From the NCBI GenBank assembly GCA_022592435.1, contig JABYQS010000067.1, positions 62,001 through 126,000 on the forward strand: a stretch of 64,000 nt of DNA, given 5' to 3'. The notes under the pieces are model-generated. The model had not been told where the DNA came from. It ran no database searches and saw nothing but the letters and a program-made list of their open reading frames with translations. Every line of letters starts with the position of its first letter. Position 1 is the stretch's first letter. This stretch comes from Cerioporus squamosus (Eukaryota > Basidiomycota > Agaricomycetes > Polyporales > Polyporaceae). This document shows positions 23,712 through 35,056 of the stretch, in pieces. The translations under genes were made by a program, and so were the position numbers.

Positions 23712-26655
23712 CGCGCTCTCGCTCTTGCTCTCTTCTGTCCCTGGCTCTCGTCGTCTCGCGCTCCTCTCCCTGGGGCCGCTCGCCAGCTGGACTCTATCAG
23801 AAGCGTCTCTCTCAGCTTGCCACTCGCACTCGCACTCGCTCGAGCATAGTCGCTCATGCGCCGGACGGTCTTCGCAGTGAGCTCTGCCCCGTATACGCTC
23901 AGAGCACGTCCCACGGCGGGTGTCCCAAGTATGCCAAGCGATTCTCGATGTGCAGCTAGGAGGGACGCACGCACTTCGGACTGTCAGTCCTGTCGTCTCT
24001 GCAACCGTCTCGACTCGCAGCCCCTCAAGCCACGACTGTGCGCACACCATAGGCCCATAGCAGTACACACAGTGCGTTCCCTACACGCTGATTGCTGAAA
24101 TACGCTCTCTTCTGCCCCTCGCACCAGCTCGCACCGTATACACACTGTCTGATACTGATTCTGAAGACCCCACCCCTGCGCTCGACGGCCGTCTTGTGTG
24201 CGCTCCCGAGTCCGCCCTGTTATGTATCACGCCAAGGTGCGCATTCCAATCACCTTGGCGCCATCGGATCGATTTGCATCTCGCCATCCAAACCGTGACA
24301 CTCCTAGACGATCTGTCCTCCCCAGCCGCGGCTCGTCAGTCAAGCAGACAGCCGAGTCTCTCTCCATACCCCGCGCCGCACTCGTCAATTAGGAAGTCCA
24401 CCCGCTCCGAATCGCGCACGCCGACGCATGTCCCGGGATCTCGTGTATTGCCGTTGGTCGAGCCGACAGAAGCTCTATACAAACTACGCCTCAACAGCGC
24501 GCCGAGATCGCTCAAGAGGCCCAATACGGTGCATCCCCACTCTGCTGCCGCCGCTCGCCCGCGGCGCTCTTCCCCCTTGTCCATCACGACGGCCGTTCTC
24601 TTGCTTCCGCCGCGACTCCCGCCTTCCCAGCAATCCGATGCCGGGTCCTGCATAGCGTCCCACTCACGGCGCAATCGGAAATCAGCCACGCAGAACGAAT
24701 CGTCCGCAGCAGGGAGTGCACACCGACATTAGCAGTGTATGCGAGGAAGCCGTACGCATGCTGCCTTCTCCTGGAAGGTTTCGATCTGCAAACAGATCAC
24801 GACCTCGCACACCCACTCCGTCCTCAGCGTATCGCACTTCGCTGCAAGTCAAAGGCCCGCGAATCCGCCTCAGGAGGACGAGGCGCGCTGAGTCTCAAAC
24901 GCAGTGTGCGCGCCTGCAAGCCAGCTGTTTCGGGAGACGTACGCGACCTCGAAACACGTCGCCCCACACGGAGGTGCTGATGCCGCATACTCCGGGACAC
25001 CTGCGCACCCCCTCGGCACGACTGGCGGCCGGGAGCGTACACTGCGGACTACTATTCGTGCATCAGCTTTGTTGACAGCTCTCAATATATTTTCTTCCCT
25101 CCCGAAGCTGAGAGCCTGAACAGTCGGTCAGCATGTGGCGAAGTCCGCGCGCGCGCACAAATGACCATACTCACCGATCTTGACCGATGCGTTGCGACAG
25201 ACAGGACCTTCTCGATCCTGAAGGAGCCTTTCCGTGAGTCTCGTCACACTCACTCGCACATGAATGAATGCTTACGCGCGCTCTGTTTGTGCATGATTCC
25301 GCAAGTGTTTCTTGAATTGTTGAGTCCTCATGAATGGTCTGGGACAAGACGCAAAGTGAGCAAACCCAAGTACCCGCGATGGCCGGAAGACGGCTTATGG
25401 AGAAGGTGAGTTCCCTTGCACTACCGCGGAACGTCCCTGATGACTGTCGTGATGTCGCACCAGTGCATGCGGGGGTCGTCTTGCGGCTGTTCAGCATGGG
25501 AGCCGCTACCTGGGAGAAGAAGAGACGCGGTCAGCAAGAGCCTCTGACCCGGAACGACGAAGGGCACGCCTCCAGCGCGTCCGATGTGGTCGACCACTCA
25601 CCAGGGTCCCTTCTAACGAGTACGAGATACCGGCAGACAGACGACGAGCAGGAGGGGATGAGAGCGGCGAGGCGATTGAAGATGGGAGAGTCGCGTCGGG
25701 AGCGGCAAGGACGCTGCTGACGCGTAGCACTCACAGGACAGGCTTATAGCCACATCGCCTGCTCCCGCTGACGTGTCTCTGCATGCCACCGAGTACCCGG
25801 ACGCGCCTACGTTCCACGGACATCCCGCTCGGAGTCCGGACATCAGCACGCCGCTCGACATCGCACGCCGGTGCAGTGTGCTTCCATCTTCAAGCGTCCT
25901 CTGTCAGCTCGAAGCTCGTCCCCAGTGCTCCCTGCGAGACCGGTCGCGATGAAGTCGAGTGATACACTGGTAGCGGCGAGAGATGGAACCTCTCTGGCGA
26001 CGGCACGCTGACCCCATGAAACGCTACTCACCGAGCACCAGGTGTTTCCGATGCAACCCCGGGCATCAGCGCCGCGGCGTCCTTCTCGTCAAGAGCCGCG
26101 GCCCGCAGACTTGCTGTCCCACAGACGTGCAGGATGTGTCTGGTACGTGACTGTTTTCAAACTTGACGTTCCCGGGAGGGTTCAATGCTCATAATTTCGC
26201 CATCAGACGGGAGGACGAACTGCCTGTTCAGTCGTCGCTCCAAGTCGCACGTCTCTACTCGGACATTCGCGTCGGACAATGACTCGGAGGTCTTCGAGAG
26301 GTGCGTCATGCGAGTGTTCGCTGCTTTGTTGAACTGGCTAATTGCGACCGGTGCTCTCAGGAGTCTGGGGCACCTCGTGCTGCTTCTCCCAGAGGAGGCT
26401 TCAGGATCGCTCAGTTTGGTCCTTTGGATGAAACGCACGCTGGGGTCCGGGAGCCGGTGTCGCTGAACGTGTTCCATCGCTACGACTTGCCCTTTCTGCC
26501 CTCGAGACTCAAGATTGAACCGAAACGATTCGGGCGCGGATAGGGAACGTCGCGAGGGATGCGTACGTTTCGATCGAGTCTCCACATTCAGTAGGTGCTT
26601 CGTCATACGCACAGCATGCATGGATTGATCTGAGCCATGACGGATCTTCTCACAG

Positions 26656-26793
26656 GGAGCAGAGCCTGCCCTCACGCTTGAACATTCCCGGGAGACGGAC
26701 CAGAAGACAGACGACGAACGGCGGTCCAAGTGGCGCACACCGGGAAGCTACCAGTTCCGAGACTGCGCGGACTTCAGCGCGGCGGACGTCTAG
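26656..26793 (+). other. Coding-like terminal exon of an unrecognised, probably broken gene (R4; also 1699-1836 and 18699-18836)
   Basis: After an acceptor ctcacag a 45-codon frame runs to TAG. The composition is protein-like, including the segment SKWRTPGSYQFRDCADF. In R1 and R3 the preceding intron starts GTACGT at 1606/18606 and the upstream exon can be read in frame for about a dozen codons before a frame change is needed. R2 has indels inside it. I know no matching family. The most likely reading is the tail of a decayed gene carried along in the array. Confidence 0.3.
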
Positions 26794-29222
26794 CTTGCCT
26801 GTGAGAGTCTCCCAGCTACTGCATTTCATCGCTCATGCCGGTGTCTGTGTCGTATCCAGCGCGTTCAAAGCACTAGGCCTCCGCCGACAGTCAGCCCAAC
26901 GACTGACTTGTAGAGAACACGCAGCGCTCTGCAGCTTGTTCCGAGGGCCAGCTGCATTCACAAGCATCGTCCCCCCGCCGGTGTTCTGGAGGCAAGGACG
27001 ACTCCCGGCCGATCACCTGCGGTCGAAGGCGAGACAGTGGCAATGGTTTCAGCGTGCAACATCGAGATCCTCGACAGCAACTCCAAGCCGTTCCATGCAG
27101 AGGTGACGCTACCAAATTCGTCCCGGAACATTCAGCACGGTACGTAACTTCCTCTCGTCATGGAGCGCAGTCGTGTTCCATCGCTGATACAATTCGCTCG
27201 CCAGTGAGAACGACGTGCTGAGCGTGCGTAGACGTCTCCGGACCAGAGGAGCACGGCCAGCCGGAACTTCGATCAAGTTGCGCTCTGCGGGTCGAGCCGC
27301 AGAGAAACTCCTACAGTGCAGCGAGGCACGCACAGCACATGGTCCACAAGCTCATCGTAGCCCCTCACGGTCAAGTCGCGACTCGCACGTAGCGAGACCC
27401 TGAGATGCTTGCAACAAAACACCGGCTGGGAAGCTGGATCATGCCGAGCAACTCGGACGCGAGTAGCCTCAAGCCAGGTCGCCACCGATTCTCGACCCCG
27501 ACGCCGGCTCTGTGTTTGTCTCGCTGGGTCCTCGCCTGCTGGCGGATCACGATCTCAGCATTCCTCGCCGAACTCGATGGTCACGGCGTCCTGATTTAGC
27601 CTGTAGCAAGTGAGTCGTGTCTCTCTGGGCATGCGTGTTGACAGCTCTAGTGACTCTATCGACTGCATACTCATCTGGCTAGAATGCAAGCGAGTTGTGT
27701 CGCGGCTCCATGCCGGCGATGGCCGTCCGTTCGCACGGAGTGTTTGTAGTTTAATACACTGCTTCCTCGAGGCGGACACGGCTTCTCCGCCCCCCGACTT
27801 CGACTATGTGCCCGGCCAACTATCTCTCCGTTGCATCTCCCGCCCGCTGTCCGCTCCCTCTTATCTCCCACACGCTGTCAGGCTGACCCATGCCCGCGCT
27901 ACAAGCTACAGTTCATCTAGCGGCGCGACCTTCAGCTGCGCTTCCAGTTCCTCGATAGGATCAAGAGCGCAGCTTCGGAGCCCCTTGAGATCGGTGCGTT
28001 TGCTTCTCAGCTATGTCACTCCTGGCGTGTACTGACCGCATTCGAGCTGTCAGACAGGTGGTATCAACAGTGCACTTCAGGCGAGCTCACAGTCTCACGC
28101 AACACGTCCGTGTGCATTCAACGCTTCCGGACGTGCATCCGTTGGGTCATTTCCCCTCCTGGATCCTCGCCCTCCACCATCGCTGGCCTCCCAGATACAC
28201 GCAGACGTGTTGCATCCCGCCCACTCGAGCTCCTCCGCACTGCGCCGAAGTCGCGCAAGTGGCTCCCAGGTCGGCAGAATACGACATGCAAGATTTTCCG
28301 GGCTGGCGCGTCGGAACTGCGTATCGTCTCCCGGACTGCGCCGAAGTGTTTCAAGTACCTCGTCCCGAGGCTTTCGTCACGGTACGTGCAGCACCTCCCG
28401 GTCGTGTTGCGCCAACGTATCCGGGCTGCTTGACGTCGTCTCCCAGCTATCTCCCACCAAGGATGTTCGAAGCTCGGTATGTGTCCTTCCCTGACTGTGC
28501 GCAGCTTAGACTTACTTGTACCGCGCCTTTGGTAGCCTTTCGAGCCGTCGCTGGCGGCACGAACGTCGGCCGCGAGCATCTTCGCGCTCCCGGGTTGATC
28601 ACAAGTGTCTCCCGGCTATCCCGGGATGTCTCGGCGTATCTGGGCGCGTCAGGATCTGCGTCACGATGTACACCTTCTCCCCTCGACTTCAAATTCTACT
28701 ACGCACCTGTCCTCTCTCCGCTGCACGTCCATACGACGATTACGCTCCCGGACTGTGTTGGTCTGCATAGACTGGGCTCCCGGACATGTCGCCTAGCAAT
28801 CTGGGTGTATCATTCCAGTCCACGAAGAGGCTTCGCTGTGAGCCTCCCGGCACGACTCTCCCGAGCATCTTCGAAAGCGCGAGCCTGCAATCAATCAGAT
28901 TGCGCCGCCAGAGCGTGAAGCTCCAGTCGAGGCTCAGTACTGGGAGGCTCGTTGTGGGTGTCAGCAAGCATGTGAGAGAGTGGTGGTTCAGGTCGCGCGG
29001 CGATCCCGATTCAGTAACCTAAGCGCTCGCGAGTCGCTGATGTCGGGCACATTCAAGCGGCCGTGTAGTGCCGTCCGTCCGTCGTATTTAAGGGCTGTAC
29101 TAGATACATGATTGCAATGAAACACACGACCCTATGCTCCTGCCCCGTCTGACGAGCTCTCGTCCAGGTCCCTCGTCCTCCCTCCGTCCCCGCCGACACG
29201 CCCGCCACCTACGCCGCGCGAG

Positions 29223-29336
29223 ACGGCTGCCCGATACGTACACACGAGACTGCTATGGACAACGGCTGCCCAATACGTGCACACAAGCCTGCTATGGACA
29301 ACGGCTGCCCAATACGTGCACACAAGTCTGCTGTGA
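29223..29336. repeat. 39 bp minisatellite, three copies (R4)
   Basis: Three copies, as in R3, supporting a common recent origin of the right parts of R3 and R4. Confidence 0.85.
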
Positions 29337-29379
29337 ACGAGACTGAGGCATTCGATTGATCTGGGAGTCTGCGCCTTAT

Positions 29380-30684
29380 ATGGCCGGCGCCATGACTCCT
29401 GCACACTCCCCCTCCTTTTCGCCCTCGCGCGGCCATACTCAGGCCAGCAATGCGACCCATCGATTCTCCGCCCCCTCGAAGAAGCAAGCGATCTCGGACG
29501 TAGAGCTGCAAATCGAGCAGCGGGAACATGAGATCACTACTCTGAAGAAGGAGAAGGTCGCAGCTGAGAACCAAGCCGCAAACTTGGAGAAGCAGAACGA
29601 GTGGATCGCTGAAGAGAAGGAGTAAGCTTCGTCCTATCTAGTGTTTACTTAACTATCCGCTGACTGTCGTTTAGACAATTCGGGAAGTCCGGCACCGCAT
29701 ATGACTTCAAGAAAGCGGACATCAACCAGCTGAGAAGCAAGGCGCAGGAGCTCGAGAACCAACAGAAGGGTATGAAGAAGAAAGTCAACCCCAAGTCGGC
29801 TCACATGCTCGAAGAGTGCGTTCCTTGCGTGTACGCTGAACGTGTTGCTGACAAAGTGGATCAGTGTGGAGAAGAACGAGACCCAACTCAACAAGATGAT
29901 CCAACAAGTGCTGAGCGACAAACAGCGGATGTTGGAGACCATCGACAACCTCGACCGCCACAAGCGGGAGGCTGTGGAGACGACTTGGACGAAGGTCAAC
30001 GGGTACGTCGTTCCACCACCGGCTCCCCTCTGCCACCTTACGCCCCCAGGCTGACATCCATGCTCTGTAGTGACTTCGGTGCTATCTTCGCGGAGCTCCT
30101 CCCAGGCAACTTCGCCAAGCTGCAGCCGCCAGAAGGTCAGGACCTCATGCAGGGTCTTGAGGTCAAGGTCCGCTTGGGCACTGTATGGAAGCAGTCTCTC
30201 ACGGAGCTCAGTGGTGGTCAGCGGTGAGTCTCCATCTATGCGCACACGACATGCTTGTTCGAATTTTCCCCCCGTACTCCTTCCCACCGCGCCCACGTTC
30301 CTGACCCTGCTCGCTGATGAGTGACATCGCTGACACGGCTTCCCCAGGTCACTTATCGCGCTCTCCCTGATCATGTCCCTGCTGCAGTTCAAGCCCGCGC
30401 CGATGTACATCCTGGACGAGATTGACGCCGCCCTGGACCTGTCGCACACGCAGCACATCGGCCAGCTCTTCCGCACGCGCTTCAAGGGCTCGCAGTTCAT
30501 CGTCGTCTCGCTCAAGGAGGGCCTCTTCACGAACGCGAACGTCCTCTTCCGCACGCGCTTCCGCGACGGGACGTCTATCGTCGAGCGCACTGTGAACCGC
30601 TCGGCGTCGGCGCTGTACCAGAGCGCCGCGGGCCGCCATGAGGACGACGAGAACGTGCCGCCGGGGCGGAGGGCCAGGCGGTAG
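29380..30684 (+). CDS. Truncated SMC2 (condensin ATPase), C-terminal third only (R4 copy)
   Basis: Predicted translation identical to the R3 copy, at an offset of 7,979. Exons 29380-29621, 29675-29815, 29865-30002, 30071-30223, 30348-30684. It retains signature motif, Walker B and the native C-terminal tail ending in an Arg-rich segment; Walker A and hinge are missing. The exact match to R3 points to very recent duplication or gene conversion. It ends about 350 bp from the stop codon of the oppositely oriented Kish gene, so the two transcripts converge. No full-length SMC2 is visible; one may lie to the left of the window or elsewhere. Confidence 0.8.
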
Positions 30685-31033
30685 TGTGCAGCCTGTCGGT
30701 GCTAGGCTTGCTTCGCTTTCGTTCGCTGTTCGCTGAGATCCTTCTAGCTCGTGTATTACTGCTTGGTTGCGCCGGCCCCGAGGGCCATGATGATAGCGAC
30801 GTGTACTTTACCTCTTGTTGTACTAGGATAGTGTAGAGTCTGATTCCCGCCGCTTCCGTTCGCTTCTCCAGTTGCGCTTTGGCAGCATCTCGTCGAAGTC
30901 TGGTGGAAGGACCATCCAGGACAGGTGGTGCGTAGAGCAGCTCCATGTGCGTCCGATCTCTACGGACATGGCTTGGCATATGCGTCCTCGTTCCGCGCAG
31001 GGATAACGTATACGTCAAAGTCGAGGATTGATA

Positions 31034-31501
31034 TTACTGCACCAGAAGTGTAACAGCCATCGCAATACAGGCCATGGCGACGTAGGGAGAAAGGCGCTCT
31101 CCTGCGCAGCGGTACGAAATCGACAGTGACGGCGCGCGCGAATCGTTGAAGTGAGGGAGGCCATCGTTCAGTACTGGGAGGCCTCACAGATGACTAGTAA
31201 CTGGCTCACCTATGCGAGCAGACATCCAGAATAAGCCCAGGAACCTGTGCATGCGCGAGATAACCAAGACTGTAAGCACTGACGTTTCGCGGGATGGGGC
31301 GCGGGGAACGGCGGACATGGACGTACCCTTCCTTGTTCCGGTCGATGAGGCGCGGCGCGACAGCACGAACGTACGTGCATGTGCAGATGAGGAGAAGGAT
31401 GACGAGCAGGAGGGATTGGAAGTTGAATAAAGCCGACTGTACGACGACAGACATATGGGGTTTCCGAGCGTGTTATGCCAGAGATTCGTAGCACGCACCA
31501 T
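31034..31501 (-). CDS. KSH1: Kish homologue (KSH1/TMEM167), small Golgi secretory-pathway membrane protein (R4 copy)
   Basis: Exons 31501-31499 (ATG only), 31436-31327, 31244-31210, 31101-31034; introns of 62, 82 and 108 nt with GTGCGT, GTACGT and GTGAGC donors. They encode 71 residues with the [10 protein letters not shown] start, two membrane segments and the [11 protein letters not shown] core of the Kish family. The start was chosen because splicing the lone ATG to exon 2 gives the family's conserved M-S-A-(L/I)-F-N-F beginning. An unspliced start further upstream would add five unrelated residues. This copy is next to unique DNA and lacks the TGACGTCA motif that lies upstream of the other copies. 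Confidence 0.88.
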
Positions 31502-31635
31502 GGCTCTCCAACTGCTCACACAGCTCCTTCAGTATGCACCTAGTAGCTCTCCAGATTTCCTTGACGTCGTGAGATTCGTAAATGATGTGGTAGACGAGAT
31601 GAAGGTCGTGGACAAGACGCTATTGTGGACATCAC

Positions 31636-34600
31636 TACGACACCTGGACACGACATACGCGCTGTGGCCCATCAGCGTCTATAAACTCCACGTGGCCCGG
31701 CGCTAGTTCCTCAGGCTACTACTGATCTCACCATTAACCACGGCTTGTTCTCGCCATACACAACGACATGCTGATGTATGCGCGATCATCGATCATCCTC
31801 GACGTCGTGCTTTCTGAAGCATACGTGCAAACTTGAGGAAGGTGAGCGTGTTCTTCTGATAGCTGTCACGCCTCAGAAACCTTAGCTTGCTCATGAACTC
31901 ATCTTGTAGTACGTACTTACTGTACCAAGATGAAGCTATGCAACGCTCATTTGATGCTATCAGTCATTCAAGTTGAAGAATAGGTCGGAATTGAGGGTGC
32001 AGTGCTAAGAGTACAGGCGAGTTTACAACGCATAGGCCAAATCAAGGAGTCCATGAGTAAAAATGTGAGTCCGTCTGCCCTGCGTCTGCTAATGATGTGT
32101 CGTAATTGTTCCAGTCTGTTGATGAGTACTAGTAGTCGAACCACCGGCAGGGATGAACCCTCCGCCGCGCAAGTCTTTGGCCGACGAGCTCCGGCGGACT
32201 GCTGCTGTCATGCTAACCTTCTTGCGGAAAGGGTTTATCTGTCGCCCAGGTGTGTGCTCTCCTACTCTTCTCGGACGGATACTGAGAAGGCTCCCCCGCA
32301 GTGCGAATACTGTCATCCTGGCCACGACATCAGAACAGACGAACTTCGGTGGGGCGTGGCGCTCATGTCATGCAAGGACATTATCCATGATATGTCTTCT
32401 CTGCCTGGAGCAGCGTGGGGAGCGGCGAGTTACCTCTGGGTGGGTACATGGTTCCCATGTCACATCGAGGTACGCATACTAAAGGTTCACTGCGTCGTGC
32501 GCTGTCCGCATCAACTCACTAGCTGACCAGTGTCCGTAGTCATCGTTGAGGGTCTCCCGTCGACCCATCACTACGAACTCCGGGGATGTGCGCGCATCGC
32601 ACCCAGGAACAAGAGCATTTGTCGACATACGTGGCACTCGTGGGCGGGGAATCCGGTCTTGAAGCGTGTCCAAGGTACGCAGATCAGATTCGGAGACGGA
32701 CTGGCGCTAGAAGGGCTCACACATACTCGAGATATCTGGGTGGCCCGAGAAAGGGGAGTCCGGCGGCGTCAGCCATGCGATCTTTCTCTTCCTGCTGGAT
32801 GACCGCTCGACGTGGCAACATCTCGGGCGGAGCACACATATCAACGCGCTGCTCAGTGGTTCGTTATAACCATGGCTTGTATGTCAAAGGAACTGCGCCG
32901 ACGTACAGGCATAACGGCACTGCGCTTAGTATGACCAACTTGAATTGAGACTAGCCTGAAAAGCTTGTGCGTTTGGCAAGCAATGAATAGACCGTCCTCA
33001 CTGCGCACTGCCAGCCGCTGTACGCTTTTCATAGCAGCGCGTAACTGATATCTCTTCATTTCTCAGGGGATCGTCGCAGCGCTCTGGGCTTGGCTGGCAG
33101 CTACACTCCGCCGTAAAACGAGCCCGACAACTGGACGTAAGTTTAAAGTATTTCAGACTAGCCTCTCTCTCTCGACCGCCGTCAAGATAACGTTGATAGC
33201 GTGAGCCATAGGCCTTCCTCATTCATGATCAATACGGACAAGTCGCCAAGATCCGCAACGTCCGTCGTCGGACTCTCATCGCGAGACGGGAAGGCACCAG
33301 GACAAGCCAAGAACATACGACATAAGTATCGACTGGGCTCCTCAGCTCCCCCGAGCATCGAGAGTTAGACCGTCACCTCCACACTGCGACGGGTCCGGGC
33401 GGACCTAGATCAAAGATGAGGCACCAACATTGCTCGCGACCTAACTATGGCACTGGCAGGGCTTACGCCTTGGTGTACTTAAGTATGCTGCCCTCGGTCC
33501 GCTGGCGCTGCGCACTCGAAGTCGCGGATGTTTCTTGAGAATCGGGGCCCCGGGGCTCCGTCCCGCCGGCAGGCGCGATTCCATATGGTGCCCGCGTTGC
33601 TGCCGTTCGCGGGTACTTTTATGGTTGTGCCAAGTCGGGCGCCGCTGCTGTAGCGTACCGCTCTCCTGGTGCTGCCTTGCCGTCGTGCTTCGGCGTGCTT
33701 CTTGGTTACCCCAGCGGCTGATATGTGCAGACATCTTTACCTTCTCCGATCATCTCTGCCATCTCTGCCGGCATTTCCGCGGGATCAAGGCCACGACGGA
33801 GGGCTTAGGTGTGACACTCACAGCGGCTCGCATTCTGCGAGTCGTCCACCACGAATTTTCTTTATGGACCCATTCTGACCAGGCATGGTACGTCTACATA
33901 GATGCTCGGTAACGAGGTATATTCATGCTGTTGTTTCTCCAGAGTCGTCAGTCCCATTGCCTATCCGAATACACACCAATCCTCCAAATGCTTGGCTCGA
34001 CACGATGCCAGCAAGCCCCGGACCGACGATCGCTTGCGCCATTGATTCGACCGCCATAACTGGCGGTGGGGGTTCCGTTCTCGCTGTCGGTCGCAGGCTG
34101 TCAGCCGCGAGGCAGGTAAGTGATTGCACCGGCGCACCTACTGGTCGCTGACGTCCACTAGATAAAGAACGTCGCGAGACTTGGTGCATAAGGGGAAGAA
34201 GCGTCGGCGCTGCGCTTATAATATCCGCCATGCACCACGGGGGTCCGTGGCGTCCCGCTGGAATCGAAGCTAACAACTCTTCCAATTTGCAGTAAGAGGA
34301 CTTCGTCCCCGCCTGAACATGCGCCTGGCGGCGATTTCGGCTGCTCAAAGTCTATCCTGGACAAGAGAAGGCGACGAAACGTCGTCTTTACCCTGGAGCG
34401 CCGCTTGGCTGGTCTCTCGCGGGGCGGAGTTGTGTGTGAGATGAGATACCTACCTCGGAAGGTTTCGCGTGTGGTGCGCTCTGGGTGCGCTCATCACGAG
34501 TCGTCCTGACGGGACCATGGCACGCGAGGCTTGGCCTTTTGTTTGTGGCTGCCATTGCTGATAACCTCGTTCTTCCGGAGTCCGGACGCTGTCACTGGAG

Positions 34601-35056
34601 AAGGCTACGTGCGTCTTTTCGTAGTTCTCACAGGCCAGACATCTTCTGACTGACACATGGACGGCCGCGCCAAGGCACACAGAGATGAGCCGGAGCTGGC
34701 GGACGAGAGCCTCGGAGGCACGTAACTGGCGAGACGTGTGTCACTCTGTGCGTGTGCACATGGAGCACGAACGGCTACGCCGGCGAGGATCCGGCACCAT
34801 TACCGGAACGAACAACGGTACGGACGTTCTTATCGGCACGAGCGATGCTTCAATGGAACTTCGGGTGCACATGATGCCGGCTGTCAACTCCATGGGCAAA
34901 TGCGGGTCTGATCCACCACCGACCCAGATATGCATATCGCCGCGCCAAACCTACCGCAAGGTTGATGGAGTCCACAGAAGCTCTCTGGTTTATAGGCTGC
35001 GTTTTTCCGCTGGCCGGCCCTCTTTCGACCGCCCCTTCGTGTCGCCCACCGTGACC
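31636..35056. other. Unique flank of the array, no firm gene
   Basis: No recognisable gene in 3.4 kb. There are intron-like signals: GTGAGT to TTCCAG near 32,064-32,114 after a short frame QASLQRIGQIKESMSKN that splices to a near stop, and GTGTGT to CCGCAG near 32,250-32,300. They suggest a decayed or fast-evolving spliced gene between 31,830 and 32,490. About 33,000-35,000 shows only short frames; its right end is the upstream region of the first OPT gene, with a weak TATA-like ttataggc near 34,990. Confidence 0.5.

Larger units (their letters stand above)
23641..31635. repeat. Tandem array unit R4, last copy and right edge of array
   Basis: Fourth copy. It matches R3 with a constant offset of 7,979 through the SMC2 and Kish region. 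Similarity weakens from about 31,580 and is lost by about 31,635-31,660, where unique DNA begins. SMC2 3' fragment and Kish gene are both open. Its left 5.7 kb (23641-29379) shows long but low-complexity frames (for example 28013-28918) and short exon-like fragments, none of which I can assign. The right edge lies only about 135 bp upstream of the Kish start codon. Confidence 0.9.

Noticed and set aside
28013..28918. 301-codon + strand frame in R4
   Set aside because: Shorter and frameshifted in the other units, low-complexity, no family match, and overlapped by an equally long - strand frame; kept only as a repeat-like curiosity.
1..31635. CRISPR array
   Set aside because: The repeats are ~8 kb genic units and a 39 bp minisatellite without spacers; the genome is eukaryotic.
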